NCBI GenBank assembly: GCA_963971225.1
Contig: OZ020267.1
Span: 104,588,392-104,652,391, forward strand
Origin: Melieria omissa
Lineage: Eukaryota > Arthropoda > Insecta > Diptera > Ulidiidae
Direction of reading: 5' to 3'
DNA length: 64,000 nt
The position numbers and the translations under genes are program-made. Under the pieces are notes generated by a model. It was not told the DNA's origin, made no database searches, and was given only the letters and a program-made list of their open reading frames with translations. Numbering within the stretch: the stretch's first letter is position 1; every line of letters begins with the position of its first letter. Below, in pieces: positions 20,795 through 33,483 of the stretch.

Positions 20795-23700
20795 AATTCA
20801 GTTTTATTTTCAGACGTTTCGGGGCGTATGAGTAACATTTATCACAAATATTCTCAGTCAAACAAATTTCGTCGTAGATTTTTATTTTCATTTTTTTCAC
20901 TAATAACATTTATATTATAAAGCTTTATTAAAATTGAGCAACAAAAAATGCTATCTAAAGCAAATATAAACCAGAAGTATAACTCAGCGGCCACGTAATT
21001 GGCTCACTTCTTTTAGCTGTGTTTTTTTTTCAGCTGTTCTTTTCTTGAGCAGCTGCGCTCGTTGTTTTGTTTGGGTCCAACACACAAACACATGCACATA
21101 CATATATTTGAATTAATCACGTACCAGTGTGCAGCACACCTCCGTCATACGAAAACTTGATGAATTAAGTTTTCATTCAGCTTTCATACACACATACACA
21201 CACACAGAGCTGTACATATATATACGCATCAGATTTGGACGCTTGAAATGCACAGCAGAAACGAACAGCGGCCATGTGCCAGAAGTTGCAGAAATTCATC
21301 AAAAAGTTTGGTTTTTTTTTCATCCGCTTGACTCAGTACAATACTTCAAAAAGCTGCCAACGCCGCATGCTGCTTGGTGAAAACTTCTTTTCAATACGCT
21401 TAAACAAAAAGTGTATTAAAAGAATAACCAAAGGGATTAAAAACAAAATAAGAAAAGTAAAAAAGTAAAGTAAAAAAGTTATATTTTTGTATTTTTTATT
21501 TTTTGTATTATTTTTTTCTTGTTCAAAACAAAAGCACAACTGCGTGAAGCATGTGAATGCAGCCATTTGATTGTTGGCTTCAAAATTGGCCGACTGTTAG
21601 CGGCAGATAGAAAAGGGATTAAGCTTTTAGTTGAGCGCATAGTTTGAGCGGCTCTATGGCTTTTACAATGCCAACGAAAAGTATTAAGAAAAAAAGTTCA
21701 AGTTTTTAATGGCAAAACTTTTCCCTCGGCAGAATTTCTGACTTGAGCTGTGTAATTAAATTGAAGCCAGCAGCAAGTGAGCACATGTGCTTTATATATG
21801 TTTTACATATGCAAATGTGTGTTGAGTGCAACTTAAATGAGTTCTTATTAAACAAAAGACCACTGCCGAGGAATGTTAGAGTTCCTGAATTAATTTACCG
21901 CCTGTTGGCTTAATGCTTTGTTTTAATTTTATTGGCGCTTCTGGCAAAACTTAAACTTCGCTATGAACCAGATGGCACATTTCAAGTTGCAAATATTTGC
22001 CCTCAACCAACACTGACACTTGCCATCTAATTGCTGTCAAACGCTTTAGCAGCAGTCAACCAGACTTGATGCCAAACTTTCGCAACCAGCGATACCGAGT
22101 CAAATGCAGCCAAGCGTTTGATGTGCAAAAAAGACGCGCTCAACACTCAACTCAATGAATTTTTAATCAAATTGCTTAACAGCACATCTTTTTTTTTGGC
22201 TGTCTTCGCTTTTGTTGTGTTGGTTTTTTTTTTTGCAGTCAACTATCAACAACTTGTGCGCGCTTGATCCTTGCAGTAATCCTTTCGGTTGCAGACAAGA
22301 GCGCTGCAGCCACACTTCAGCGTCGTCTTTCACTCGCTTCGTGTCTCGTTCGTATGCCGAAAATTTCTATAACCAACATAAAAAAGTGCAACCAGGCGAA
22401 GTGTAAAATTTTAATTTTTTTTCAAGTATAATGATGCGAAAGTTTAAATAGAAAGCGAAAATATTTCGGTTCCTTACGGCAAACTACATCAAAACGAACT
22501 CGAAACAATGCACACAAACGCGCTAAAAATGGCAAACATTTCTTGTTTTTGTTGGCTTGCAACAAAAATCAACAACGCCAACGTTTTAATGCTTTCATTT
22601 TTAATCAAGTATAGCATACTTTTTGGCGCTTGGCAGTCAGCAAGGTGGATGGTTGATGGAGAAGGAGAGTTTCACTGCAATCAAGCGTTGTTAAATTTTA
22701 AATAAACATTTTGTAGCTGTCTGTTGTTGTTGTTGCTTTTTTATTGTAAGCAACTAGTTACTTTTTGTTTTTTTTTGTTTCAAAATCTTATTAACATAAC
22801 AGTTGTTGTTTGTTGTTGCTGTTGTGCTTTCGCCGAAGCGGAAAATATGCTCCGCACACTGCAGGTCTCATTTATAGCAAATTGCACCTTTTCACTGTTT
22901 ATGCAAAACTTATTTTTTATTCTCTTTTCACGCTCTCCCCCTTTCTCTCTCTCTCTTTCTGTCTCTCTCTATTAATCCTTCATTATGCATTAAGCTCCAA
23001 CTTATTGCGAGTTCAAGTGAAATCCTTTACACTTCATTGACATTGCACAAATTTTCCTATGCTCTGCACTTAAGCATAACTTTGTTGTTGCTTTTATGTA
23101 GTTTGGCAACTAAAAATCCATTTTTGCCCAAAATGCACACACTGCCAAAGTGTAATGAAACTGCACTTAACATCAACTTCCAGGCGACTTCACTTTACAA
23201 AATATTTTCACTACGGTTTCGCTGTTGTTGCGCTGTGTTGTTGCTTTAGCCGCAACTTTTGCTGTCTGCGGCCACGTCAAGGGTTCATCATGTATTCAGC
23301 GCACTTCTCTTCACACGTTGGCGTTGGTGTTGGCTTTGGCTCCTTTGCTGAAATGTATGATTTGGCAGCACCGGTTAATGTTGGCAATTATGTGAAATAT
23401 GGAAATGGAAGCAAAGTTTATTTACGTTGGTTATGAAATGATTTTGTTAGCTTCTCGGTGGGTTTTAATATGCTTAGATATTTACACAAATTTGGGTTTA
23501 CTTCAATTAGAACAAAATTAGAAAAAACTAGAGCTTACTCCATTGACTGGCTTTGGCCACATTCGGATAAAAAATAAAAATTAATTAGATACTCGGATAC
23601 AGACTCAAGGGCGAATTTTTCACCGAAAGTGAATACATATCCCTCGATATGGTAAGTCAAGAGTGCCGATGTCAAAAGTGCTTATTTTCAAAATGGTTCT

Positions 23701-23988
23701 AGTTAATCATCGGTTTGTGCTGGCCAATGCAGGTATAGTTCGTATCGCTAAATTGTGCCAAAATAAAACAAAACGCAACTAAAATTCTTTAGTTCAGTTT
23801 ACCAGCATTCATACCTGCAACACTTATTTTACTTAACTTATTCGCATTACCCTCTTGTGTGTCCAAACCAGAACTGACTGGCAGCACCAATCCCGCCTTC
23901 CAGCCTTTTATACTTTTTTGCCCGGAGCGTAATTCTACGCTATTCTTATTATTTATTATTATTATGGTTCTCCAAAGAACATGGAATG
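20795..23988. other. Non-coding stretch, no gene
   Basis: AT-rich with short CT and TTG runs (22720-22830, 22935-22970). Open frames are short and have no recognisable family. No promoter-exon combination found. Confidence 0.5.
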
Positions 23989-24207
23989 AACTCGGGTCAC
24001 AGAGAAATTGTTTAGAGATTGTCAGGGCCAAATCCGTTGCTGTTGGTCCCTAAAGGCTTGATTACACGGTATTATCCTTTGGAAGAAATTTTGAAATCAA
24101 GTTCCCGGTACGTGAACAATGTTACAATCCGGGGTCCATGCTACGAGACCTGACGGACACGGTTCCAGACGGACCGATAGAGATACTGGTATAGGATGCA
24201 CCCTAAT

Positions 24208-24426
24208 TCGGTAGATGGGTAGGTAGGGGGCATCATCTAGGCCTAGTGGCCCATTGTGTTACCACGTGGGGCATGACGCCACCTATACGCTTCACGACAA
24301 AGAGAGCCATCTGCTTGGGTGATGCTCTCCAGATCAGCAGGCAACTGAAAAAGTGTCATCCCAAGAATCTTATGTGCGTTCTGCCAAGCGCCGACAGATT
24401 CCTCGCAATCTTCATTCCTACAGCCA
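24208..24426 (-). mobile_element. Short LINE 3' fragment nested in another LINE
   Basis: This ~219-bp stretch has no counterpart in the homologous LINE at 38675-39825. Read on the minus strand it ends with CACAATGGGCCACTAGGCCT followed by CCCCTACCTACCCATC, the 3' stem-loop and tail style of the local LINEs. CACCYTAAT-like sequence on each side may be the target duplication. Confidence 0.6.
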
Positions 24427-25165
24427 CCTTAATGGGAGGGTCAACTGTTGCTATTCTTTAGGAGGGCTGGCAACCGTCTATCAGTCGGAGGTCTTTGCCT
24501 TTCTGAAGGTAACGAATGCATAACTGAGAATAAATGGCGCGGGAAACATATAGAAATCTGTAGTGACAGTCAGGCTGCACTTAAGGCCCTTAAGAATGCG
24601 CGAGTGACTTCGAAGATTGTCCAAGAATGTAAGACAAAGCTTAGGTCAGTTGCGTTACATAATAAGCTGAAACTTATTTGGACTTCTGGACACTGTGTGG
24701 TTCAAGGTAATGAAACTGCCAATACATGGGCTAACTGTGGATCAGTGTGCACGTCGTTGGCACCATTCTAGCAAGCACCCTGGACTGGATCGAATCCTAT
24801 GCTCACTTGGTCTAGTTTGCGAAGCTGCACGAATGTCAAGTGTTTTGGGTTAGGTCCGAGCAAAAAGGCAGCGGTATTCCTTTTGTATTTAAGAATGAAA
24901 GATCTTCGTCGGATCGTTGGACTAATCACAGGACACAATCCATGGAGCCAACATATGGCCACAATGGGCATCACTGATGATCCAACTTGCCCTTGTTGCA
25001 TCTTGTCTGAATTAGAATGCACAGAGCACTTTCTCTGTGTATTCGGTTTTTGAGGCTATGAGGATGGACGAGGTCCATTCTCCTACCCTACACGATTTCC
25101 TGAGATTCATTAAAGAATCCAGGAAGTCCGTGCAGGGGGACTTGTAGACCCTATCCCTTCCCACT

Positions 25166-25561
25166 GCTGGCCTCGATAGTCCAGCGGGTAGCGCGCTGGC
25201 TTCTCATACCAAGGGCCCCAGGTTCGATTCCTGGCTCGGGCTGGTAAAAAACTCGTCTACTTCTATCGCTATCCACATAAAGGGAATGAGAATTACAAGA
25301 ATCGCACAAGTGCGCTCTTGGCAGGCAATGGCAAAACCTCCAAGTGTGAACGAAAAACTGCCAATCGCCGTTCGGATTCGACGTTAAAGGTCCCCTCCCT
25401 TTCCCCATCCGCTTGAAATGTGTGCTGTAACATATGATGGCAAAAGAGTGTTGCATACACGGTTCAAAAACGGGTAAAGAATTGTGGCATCACAATGGGC
25501 CTTTCGGGCCTCCGAGTGTATCTCTTATAGAGGCAGCCACCGCAACCTAACCTAATCTACC
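25166..25561 (+). mobile_element. tRNA-derived SINE (SINE-A), complete copy
   Basis: ATCCCTTCCCACT is duplicated on both sides (25153-25165 and 25562-25574). The head is tRNA-like: box A TAGTCCAGCGGGTAGCGCGC (25177), a loop with TCTCATA recalling elongator tRNA-Met, and box B GGTTCGATTCC (25221) in a TTCGATT T-loop closed by CCAGG/CCTGG. The body has GGCAATGGCAAAACCTCCAA. The 3' end (CACAATGGGCCTTTCGGGCC, then CTCCGAGTG and AACCTAACCTAA) is shared with the LINE at 13376-13882. This implies that the SINE uses that LINE's reverse transcriptase. Confidence 0.9.
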
Positions 25562-25732
25562 ATCCCTTCCCACTACTTTCTTTATTTCTCTCTATAACTC
25601 CACCTCATTCTCCTCTATCACTCTTTTCCTCTGGAGTCTCAAGCACAATGGGCCATCTAGCCTGAATGCTTGAGAAATTGGACCCTCTAGGGTTTATTTT
25701 CTCGGCTCCCCTCATATCCATTCCATGGAATG

Positions 25733-27224
25733 TACTGCAAAGAACAACACTGAACGAGCATTTGTTTGCTGTACATTGCATACTTTTAGGACTTAAGGCT
25801 TAAGTTATTAACCTTCGGTTTTTTGGTTTAGTCGGCTAAATCAAAAACTTATTGATCAAATCTTTAAAGCATTGTTTTCCAGCTTTTAACAATTCCATTT
25901 TCTTAAACGTTGCCAATATTTCTTAATATTAAACACAAACAAATTGCAAGTAACATTTTTATTAATTTCCCAACTAAACGAGCACGTATTGCCACTTTGC
26001 AAAAATATTTATCAATATAAAAACAAACACAACAGAAGAACGCACAAAGAAATCCCCATCAGCCAGAACGTGGCTTTGCACAAACAGTGCGGCCTTGCAA
26101 AAACTCCCCTTTTATGGTGCAACCACAGCACCAACTAGAGAACTTCTCCCTACAATTTTTTGTTGCTGCTATTTGCTTTTCACATATTATCTATTCATAT
26201 CACGGCAATAACCAATTCGACACGAATCGCTGATGAGAACACGCTTGAAAAAATCGAAACTGGTTGCCACCGCCGCCGCACACACACACATCGAGTAGAC
26301 CCTCGTACATGGCTCGTTGGACAGATAAGGCGTTCGACATGCCGCAGGCAGCGCAGTTCGAGCTTTCAATCAGTTGATTGAAAAAGAAGTAAAGGCGCAA
26401 TTTTCACTCGTATTTATGCGCAGCTTCTGTGATGGCTGCTTCGATGTTTTTCCTTTGGGCCAACACTTGTTCAATTCCGAATTTCCCATGTTGAGGCAGG
26501 TTGTGCCGAGGCTGTAATGTGGTTTGCTGCGGTGCCTTTTATTTGGGGGTAGAGAGCGAATAACGGGAGTAGCACAATTGTTTTTGTGTATAAATAGACA
26601 AAATTGAGGTCGACGTTTAGCCTAAGAGGTGCACGTTCCAGGATTTGTTTTACCGTTGCTCACTTTTTTGCTTTGAATTTTGTTTGGTTTTTTTGTTTAA
26701 CTTTTTCTTTTCATTTTTTGGTTGCATTATCTACTTTTCTTGTTAGTCGGCGGCCAAAGTGGAAATTGGAAAATGGCCTGTAAGCAGCATTAAGATGGAG
26801 ATGCAAATTCTCTGCTGTGTGTGTGTGAGTGTGTTTGTGTGTGGAGGATGAGCCAATGGAAGAAGGCAAAATCTGTTTCCATTTTTGCATAAATAATATT
26901 TTACATTGTGGCAATAATTTTGCAGGTTTATGTGCTTTACTGTACTGTCTAATAAAAACGAATATTTATACAAGACATTTCTTTTAGGAAAATTGTAGTA
27001 AAAATGCATTCTTAGTATGGATGGAGGCAGTTTTTCTTTTCGCTCTTTTTTGATCTAATGTAAATATGCATGTTTCTTAACCCTTTAGTTGCCAAGGAGG
27101 TAGGCCGGTATAAAGGTCTGGCCACGAATAGCCACACATAGAGCCTTATTGGGTCCTTAGCGTTGCCAGATGGAGACCCATTTATGAGTTGTATATAGTA
27201 GTAATGCTTGAGAGTACGAATGCT
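25733..27224. other. Non-coding stretch
   Basis: Short GT run near 26816-26845. No supported gene or element. Confidence 0.5.
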
Positions 27225-29100
27225 TCTAGGAATTTAAGTTCCTTGAGAAAGCTTGCAAACATTCTAAACAAGGAAAACTTCAAGATGTCTTTTAGCTAAA
27301 ACAAAAACTATCACTTATGGAGCGATAGTCTGGTGGAAGAAAACCACAGAAGTAACAACTGTGACTAAAGGCTTGATTACACGTAACGAGTAGAGTGAGA
27401 AGACAGCAACTCGAACGAGTACTCGTTTTGTCTAAACAGTAAGGCGAGTTGCTGATTGAGTCAGTGACCGATGAAAGGCGCGAGAGAGTCACTAGAATCA
27501 CATTTTGTTTGCTAGGCCGAGCGCTACTTTACCGTTACATTTTTCTCTTTTTCGCAGCGCTTCGCGGAATCGCTCGTAACATGCGGAATCGCTCGTAACA
27601 TGCGGAATGCGTCACACACCACTTTTCGCTCGGTTGAGTTTAATTGCGCGAGTTGCTTAGTTCATTTTGTGCATTGTAAAACCGAACTGACTCGCCACGT
27701 GTCAAAATACGTTTGAACAACTCGTCGCTTTTGCTCGCTATCCCAATTCTTTCGGCCTAGTACCATTTTGATGTCTCGTCACTCGACTCGTTACGTGTAA
27801 TAAAGCCTTAAGTTAGAGAAACTACAAAGACTAGCGAATTCCTGCATAACAGGATGTCTCAGAACCACTCCAACTGCAGCTCTCAATGTTATATTGGGAA
27901 TGCTACCGCTGGAACTGAATGTGCAGATGGCAGCAACCAATAGCACACACAGGTTGATGCATAATGGATTCATGTCAAGGGATGCACAGGCAATCGGCCA
28001 CCGATCTCTGCTGAGGCACAGGAGGCGGAAAGGAGGCTTTTGGATGCCTCTGGACCAGATGCCTCAAAAGCACCTCTTCAGAAAAAGTTACGCAACGTAC
28101 ATACCTCACAGGTTGGACTGGGCTAATAAAAAGGTCAGTTTCACGTGTGATGATATTGTCTGGTACACCGATGGGTCCAAGATGGAAGAAGGAACTGGGG
28201 CAGGAATCTTTAGCTCCGGTTTCCAGTCTCCCGTAAGTCTTATGAATAAAGCCTCGATTTTTCAGGCTGAGGTCTTTGCCATAAATGTGTGTGCCAGGAA
28301 ATTACTAACGCTCAATGTTAGAAGGAAAAGCATAATCATAATGTCAGACAGCCCGGCGGCAATCAAGGCCCTGGGCTCGATGACATTTGACTCCAAACTG
28401 GTCTGGGAGACAGCAAATTTTCTTCAGGATCTCTCAAGGGAAAACCAAGTGATAGTACACTGGATGCCTGCGATCTGTGGGCACGATGATGATGAGGAAG
28501 CGAACAGATTGGCAAAGGATGGGGCTGCTAGCCGGCCCTAAGGACCTGAACCAGTCATAGGTGTTAGCAAGTCCCATTACAGACATTGTGTTAAACAGGA
28601 ATTAATTAATCGAGCAAACCCCAAATGGTCAAACACAATGGGGCAACGATGCTCCAAGCTTTTCTTTCCAGCTTACTCGGAAAGGAAATCTAAGTACCTC
28701 ATTGACCTAAGCAGAAAGTAGCTCAAGGTCATGACGGGAATGCTAAGTAGACACTGTCTGCTAACTATGCATAGGGCGCGTCTGGGACTAACGGACAGCA
28801 AGCTATGCAGATTTTTTATGGAAAAGGAAGAGACTTTTGTACATATCATAACTGAATGCGTTGCCCTAATACACGCAAGAAAGCGAATATTATGGAAGGA
28901 AGGGAAGTAATACAGACGAGAGATTTGTCTGAAATGAATCTAGGGAAACTAAAAGGGTTCCTAGATAACATTGGAGGACAAGAACTCATAACGTAGAGGG
29001 ACATGACACAATAGTTCATTACTTGGACGCAGTGTCATTACTTGGACGCAGTGTCCCGAATCCCAAATCTAATCTCATCTAAATCTAATCTACTTTTCAA
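27225..29100 (+). pseudogene. Degenerate I-superfamily LINE 3' half (late RT, RNase H), interrupted by a MITE
   Basis: Plus-strand translation reads TITYGAIVWWKKT before the MITE and KLEKLQRLANSCITGCLRTT directly after it, the region that joins reverse transcriptase and RNase H in such LINEs. RNase H motifs follow: WYTDGSKMEEGTGAGIFS, FQAEVFAI, MSDSPAAIKAL and EANRLAKDG. After a stop near 28539 the downstream LKVMTGMLSRHCLLT and HIITECVAL can be read. The C-terminus is frameshifted. Near the end is CACAATAGTTCATTACTTGG, a variant of the 3' stem-loop, followed by a 19-bp duplication and a CTAAATCTAAT tail. A 5' boundary is not certain. Confidence 0.8.
27369..27808. mobile_element. 440-bp MITE, PIF/Harbinger-like, inserted in a LINE
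   Basis: Terminal inverted repeats of at least 35 bp: AGGCTTGATTACACGTAACG at the left, and the inverse of CGTTACGTGTAATAAAGCCT at the right. TAA is duplicated on each side (27366-27368, 27809-27811). Removing the element and one TAA restores an uninterrupted LINE reading frame, which fixes the insertion boundaries. The 3-bp TAA duplication is the TWA preference of PIF/Harbinger elements. No transposase; the inside holds a direct repeat of GGAATCGCTCGTAACATGC. Confidence 0.9.
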
Positions 29101-30329
29101 CCACAACAACATTTGTATTCTAGAGGGTTAAGCATTCAAATTGAATTCCAATCAGCTTGAAAGCTTGAAATTCAATCTATTTTCCCCTCGAGAATCATGC
29201 ATTGCTCACCGCCTACTTTTAATCTTTTGAATTACGAATATTTATTGTATTTCTTATCTCAAATTGAAAATCGTCCTTAGAACATGTGCAACGTATATCA
29301 ATGCTGCAATTTACTGTACGGTTTCAATAATAAATTTCATTAGAAACTTTTGCCTCTCTCTTCTTGCTAAGGTTTATCTGATTTTTTTCTGACCATAACA
29401 AAAATAGATAAACAATTTCTCAAGCATAAAAAATACAAAAGTATGAAGGCAAAATGTAATATAAGTGAAAGAAAATAAGCATTGAAACGTCTAAAACCTC
29501 AACTGAACAGTGCACGAAAAAAAGGCAAAGAAAGGACAAAACTTTAAAGGCAGCCAGCAAAACCATATTACAAATGCCAACATGAAATTGAGTACTTGAC
29601 AGCGGCAATTCGTACAATTGGAAATGAGAGAATGAGAAAAAAAATATATACATTTAATACAGAAAAAAAATGGTCTATTGTATAGCAAGGAAAATCGAAA
29701 TGTAGTAAGAGTCTCGCTTCAGAAAAAAAAACCTGTAGTTAAGTGGAAAAGTGTAGAGTGAAATTTAATGAAGTGCAATGCTATTAAAAATTCAAGGTGA
29801 GCACAATGCGATTTTTCTACTTTGGTGCATAGCGAAGCATAGAGCAGAGGAAAAACGGATTCAAAAATAAAAAAAAAAAGATATAAGGATTTGCAGTGTC
29901 GAAATTTAGTCTAAGATTTTGTTGGTAGCTTTCATTGAAATGCGTAGAGCATACAGAAACAAAATACCCAAGTGAGTAGAAAGCAATGTTGCAAGGTGAT
30001 GTAAATGAAATTGAACATAAATTACGAAACGAAAAGCGCACAAAAATTAAATAAGAGTGTTTCAGTTAGTGGTAACCGTTTGTCTACGAGCTTAAATTCT
30101 TTTTGACAATTTGTTAAGATTTTTTTTTATGGAATAAAAACTATGGTATAGTTTAATGAGTCGAAAGGACACGAAAAGGATGTGAAATGAAATCACTGAA
30201 TTCAAGAAAGATAACTAAGTTCAATAGGAATTTTAACCGAATATTACAAACCTTAGCTAAAAATCATCGAATCATCAACCAAAACCTAACAAAAGATTTA
30301 TTAGGGCTTGGAAAATCATGTTGTTATAT
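29101..30329. other. Non-coding AT-rich stretch
   Basis: A-rich on the plus strand; nothing recognised. Confidence 0.5.
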
Positions 30330-31700
30330 GATGATAAGCGCGCTGAATGCATTTGGTCTTAGCTGAATAGCTTCAGAACCAGTCAAATGTCAAATAACAA
30401 AGAGTTTTAGTTCACTATAAACGCGCTGAATACATTTTCTGGTAGCTGAATTACTTCAAAATCAGTCAAATCAGTACTGAAAATAATTTTGTTCTAGGCC
30501 ACATAAGTTACAACTGGCTGAATGCACTTAGCTTCAGAACCAATGAAATGTTAAATAGCAAAGACTTTTAGTTCACTATAAACGCGCTGAATACATTTTG
30601 TGGGAGCTGAATTACTTCAAAATCAGTCAAATCAGTACTGAAAATAATTTTGGTTCAAGCCACATAAGTTACAACTGGCTGAATGCACTTAGCTTCAGCT
30701 GAATAGCTTCAGAACCAGTCAAATGTTAAATAGCATAGAATTTTACTTCACTATAAACGCGCTGAATACATTTTTTGGGAGCTGAATTACTTCAAAATCA
30801 GTCAAATCAATAATGAAAACAAATTTTTGTGCAGGCCACATAAGTTGCAACTGGCTGAATGCACTTAGTTTCAGCTGAATTAGTTAATACAAAGTAAGGA
30901 CTCTGTAATGTTGTTTTTGAGATCAGAATAAATGCATTTAAGTTCGTTTAAAAACACTTTTTACGAGCTGAATAGATACAAATCAATCTGAATTATGCTT
31001 TCGTTGATCTAAAGAGACGTTTATGCTAAGCTCAAGTAGTAAAAATTGAGCTAAATTGGTAACAATTAAGGAGAATTGGTAAAAATTATGCTGAATTAAG
31101 CTTTCGTCATTTAAAAAAACCTTTAAATTGTTGTTCATCTTAAAAAACTAACAAAATAATCATTATTGCATGGAAACCTATGCTAAGATATGACTTCAAA
31201 TGCGCTGAATGCATTTTATATGAGCTGAATAGCTTCAAACCCAGTTAAATCAGTACAGCAAAAGGTTTAACTATAAGTTAAATATCTTAAGATTATGCTG
31301 AATGCCTTTAGTTCAAGCTGAATTGACCAAAAATGGACAAAATAGTCTAAATTTGTACTAAAGAACACAATAAATGCATTTGAGTAAATCTAAATGCCCT
31401 TCTTGTGAGTTGAATTAGTAAAGATTAGACTAAATTATGTTTTGGTGAATCTAGAAAGACATTTTACTAACTTTTTTAAAATTTGATGTCAAAATTTACT
31501 ATAAGAGTCATATTAAAAACGTACAAAATAATCATTATTATAATTCGAAAAATCTGCTTTGATACAGTTAAAAGTGCGCTGAATACATTTTCTGTGAGCT
31601 GAATAGCGTCAAAATAAGTCAAATCAGTATAGCAAAGTGTTTTAGTTGAAGCTACATTCATTAAAACTCTGCTGAATGCGCTTAGTTGGTCTCCGTTTCT
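30330..31700. repeat. Satellite block A: dimeric ~175-bp repeat, decaying to the right
   Basis: Two related monomers alternate with landmark spacing of about 82-83 and 92-93 bp. One has ACGCGCTGAATACATTTT, the other AACTGGCTGAATGCACTTAG. Both contain AGCTGAATTACTTCAAAA. One half-unit is shortened. After about 30900 the units become very diverged but GCTGAATGC words continue to about 31680. It is related to block B at 33484-34790. Confidence 0.85.
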
Positions 31701-33483
31701 ATTTTCTACCTTAGCAGGGACTTCAGTTACATTTAGTTTAGTTTGTCTTGAATCCTTTCTTCCACCTTTTCTAGTTGATAGTAATTCGAAAAGCATTTTT
31801 CAGCATTACCGCACATTCCATACTTCCTTCCATTAATTAACTAACATAATGCCGGTTGTGCTTTACCGAACTTGCGACTTCCTTTCGGTTGTGTGTTTTT
31901 TTGGCTAATTTCAGCTCTTTTCCTGCCATTTCGTTTCTTTCTTCCCATTTCTAGTCGGTCCCCCTTCATACTTTCATCAGCCCGTCATGTCGTCGTGACC
32001 TTTCCGTTCGCCTTGCGCTCTATTAACACGTCACGCCGCACTTGACATTTCGCCGCCACAAACACTCACACTCACACACAAACAATCACACACACACACC
32101 ACACAAACTCATCCGTGCACGCTGCCAAAAATCCATACCACAAATTAATGAGAAATACCTGAGCAGTGATTTTTTTTCGTTCGTCTTGTATTGTCGTCTT
32201 TGCACACTTCATTCGTTCATCCGACTTGAACGAAATTAATCCCCCTTCTCAACATGAAAGCGCATTTATTATGAAATTTTTGCCATACAACTTGTAGCTG
32301 CCCTCAGGTTGTTTACATTTTCTGCTGCCTCATGCATAGTAAATGCAAAAGAGGCGGAAAGAAAAATTAAAAATAATTTCAAGTACACACAGCCACACAC
32401 AGAAGCTAACAAGTGCGGAAAATGTGAAACTAAAAATAGTAGCAAAAATAATAATAATAATTGTGGCGCAACATCTGCTGTTATTGCGCCCACTCGCCTA
32501 AAAGTATACATAGATTTTAGCAGCGGAAATGTGCCCGCACGTGTGTGTGCCTGTGTGTGTGTTTGTGTGTGCGGTGAGCAGCTGTAAGTGCTGCATGCTT
32601 TTAGGTGCCTCCGGCGAATGTTTGCTTTGCGCGCTTTTCTTGCCGTTGCCAACCCCGACCCAGACCCCGTCACAGCCGTTGCCCTCTTTTGTGCGCCTTT
32701 TTGCCAACTTTTCGTGGCTTGCGGTGTGCACTGTGCGCGTGTAGTCTGCACTCGTTTTTGTAATAAGAACGCATTAATTATTCATGTACTGGCGCTTTAA
32801 AATAGTGGCGACCGTGGCAGTGGAATGGGTGTCGGTTGGAGGAAGTGGAGGGTTTGGTGTTCGCAACAAATGTGATTAGTAGAGCAAAAGTAGTGGCAAA
32901 AGGTAGTAAAAGTGTATGACAGTAATTATGACGGTGGTTCTGTGTGTGTGCGAATACAAAAACAAATTGTTTGCTTAGTAATGTGGAAAATTAGTTGGCA
33001 TGAAATTAAGTCAGGGTAACCTTTGAAGGTGAAGGCATATTTTCAAGGGTGTGGCGTTAATGTGAAGTGGTTAAGGACGATTTTAGAGTTGTGGACTATG
33101 TTGGAAGGAATTTAAAACTGTGAGAGTATTTTTGTGAAATCAAATGTGTTTTATTTGGACCTAGATGACTTTTTAACTGTATTCTCCCATTTTAGTCTGC
33201 GAGTATAAATGTTAATGTTTTATTTAAAAAATATTTAGATTGCTTGTACAAAAAATCTAAAAACTTTCTTAAGCTAAAATTAAGTTCAAATCAAAGTCAT
33301 CTTAAAGTTAAATATGTATAAATATTCTCAAGGCTTTCTAAAACTAAACTGTATGCATCAGTTGCATAAGATCAGCCTGAATATTTTCAGTATTTCTATC
33401 AAAAATTTAATTTTTTATGTTACGTATGCTCAACTTAAATATTTTTAAAAATTTGTGAAGCAGATTCAGCTCAAGCTGAATAC
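31701..33483. other. Non-coding spacer between satellite blocks
   Basis: Contains CA runs (32061-32105) and GT runs (32540-32570). Several overlapping low-complexity frames but no recognised gene. Confidence 0.5.

Larger units (their letters stand above)
23989..25723 (+). pseudogene. 5'-truncated LINE (same family as 38675-39825) with two nested insertions
   Basis: CATGGAATG at 23980-23988 is repeated at 25724-25732. The sequence aligns along its length with the minus-strand copy at 38675-39825. Recognisable pieces are VYQSEVFAF and CSDSQAALKALKNARV of RNase H, and the downstream DLRRIVGLITGHNPWSQHMA. The first catalytic motif is mutated and stops are present. It is split by a minus-strand LINE 3' fragment (24208-24426) and by a SINE (25166-25561). 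Its 3' end has CAATGGGCCATCTAGCCTGA and ends CATATCCATTC. Not functional. Confidence 0.85.

Noticed and set aside
24052..24070. Sequence CTAAAGGCTTGATTACACGG, looking like a solo end of the 440-bp Harbinger-like MITE
   Set aside because: The homologous LINE at 38675-39825 has CCCTAAGGATTGCCTAATAC at the same place, so this is ordinary LINE sequence that resembles the MITE end by chance.
25166..25240. A tRNA gene
   Set aside because: A and B boxes are good but acceptor and anticodon stems do not pair well, and the sequence continues into a SINE body with a target duplication.
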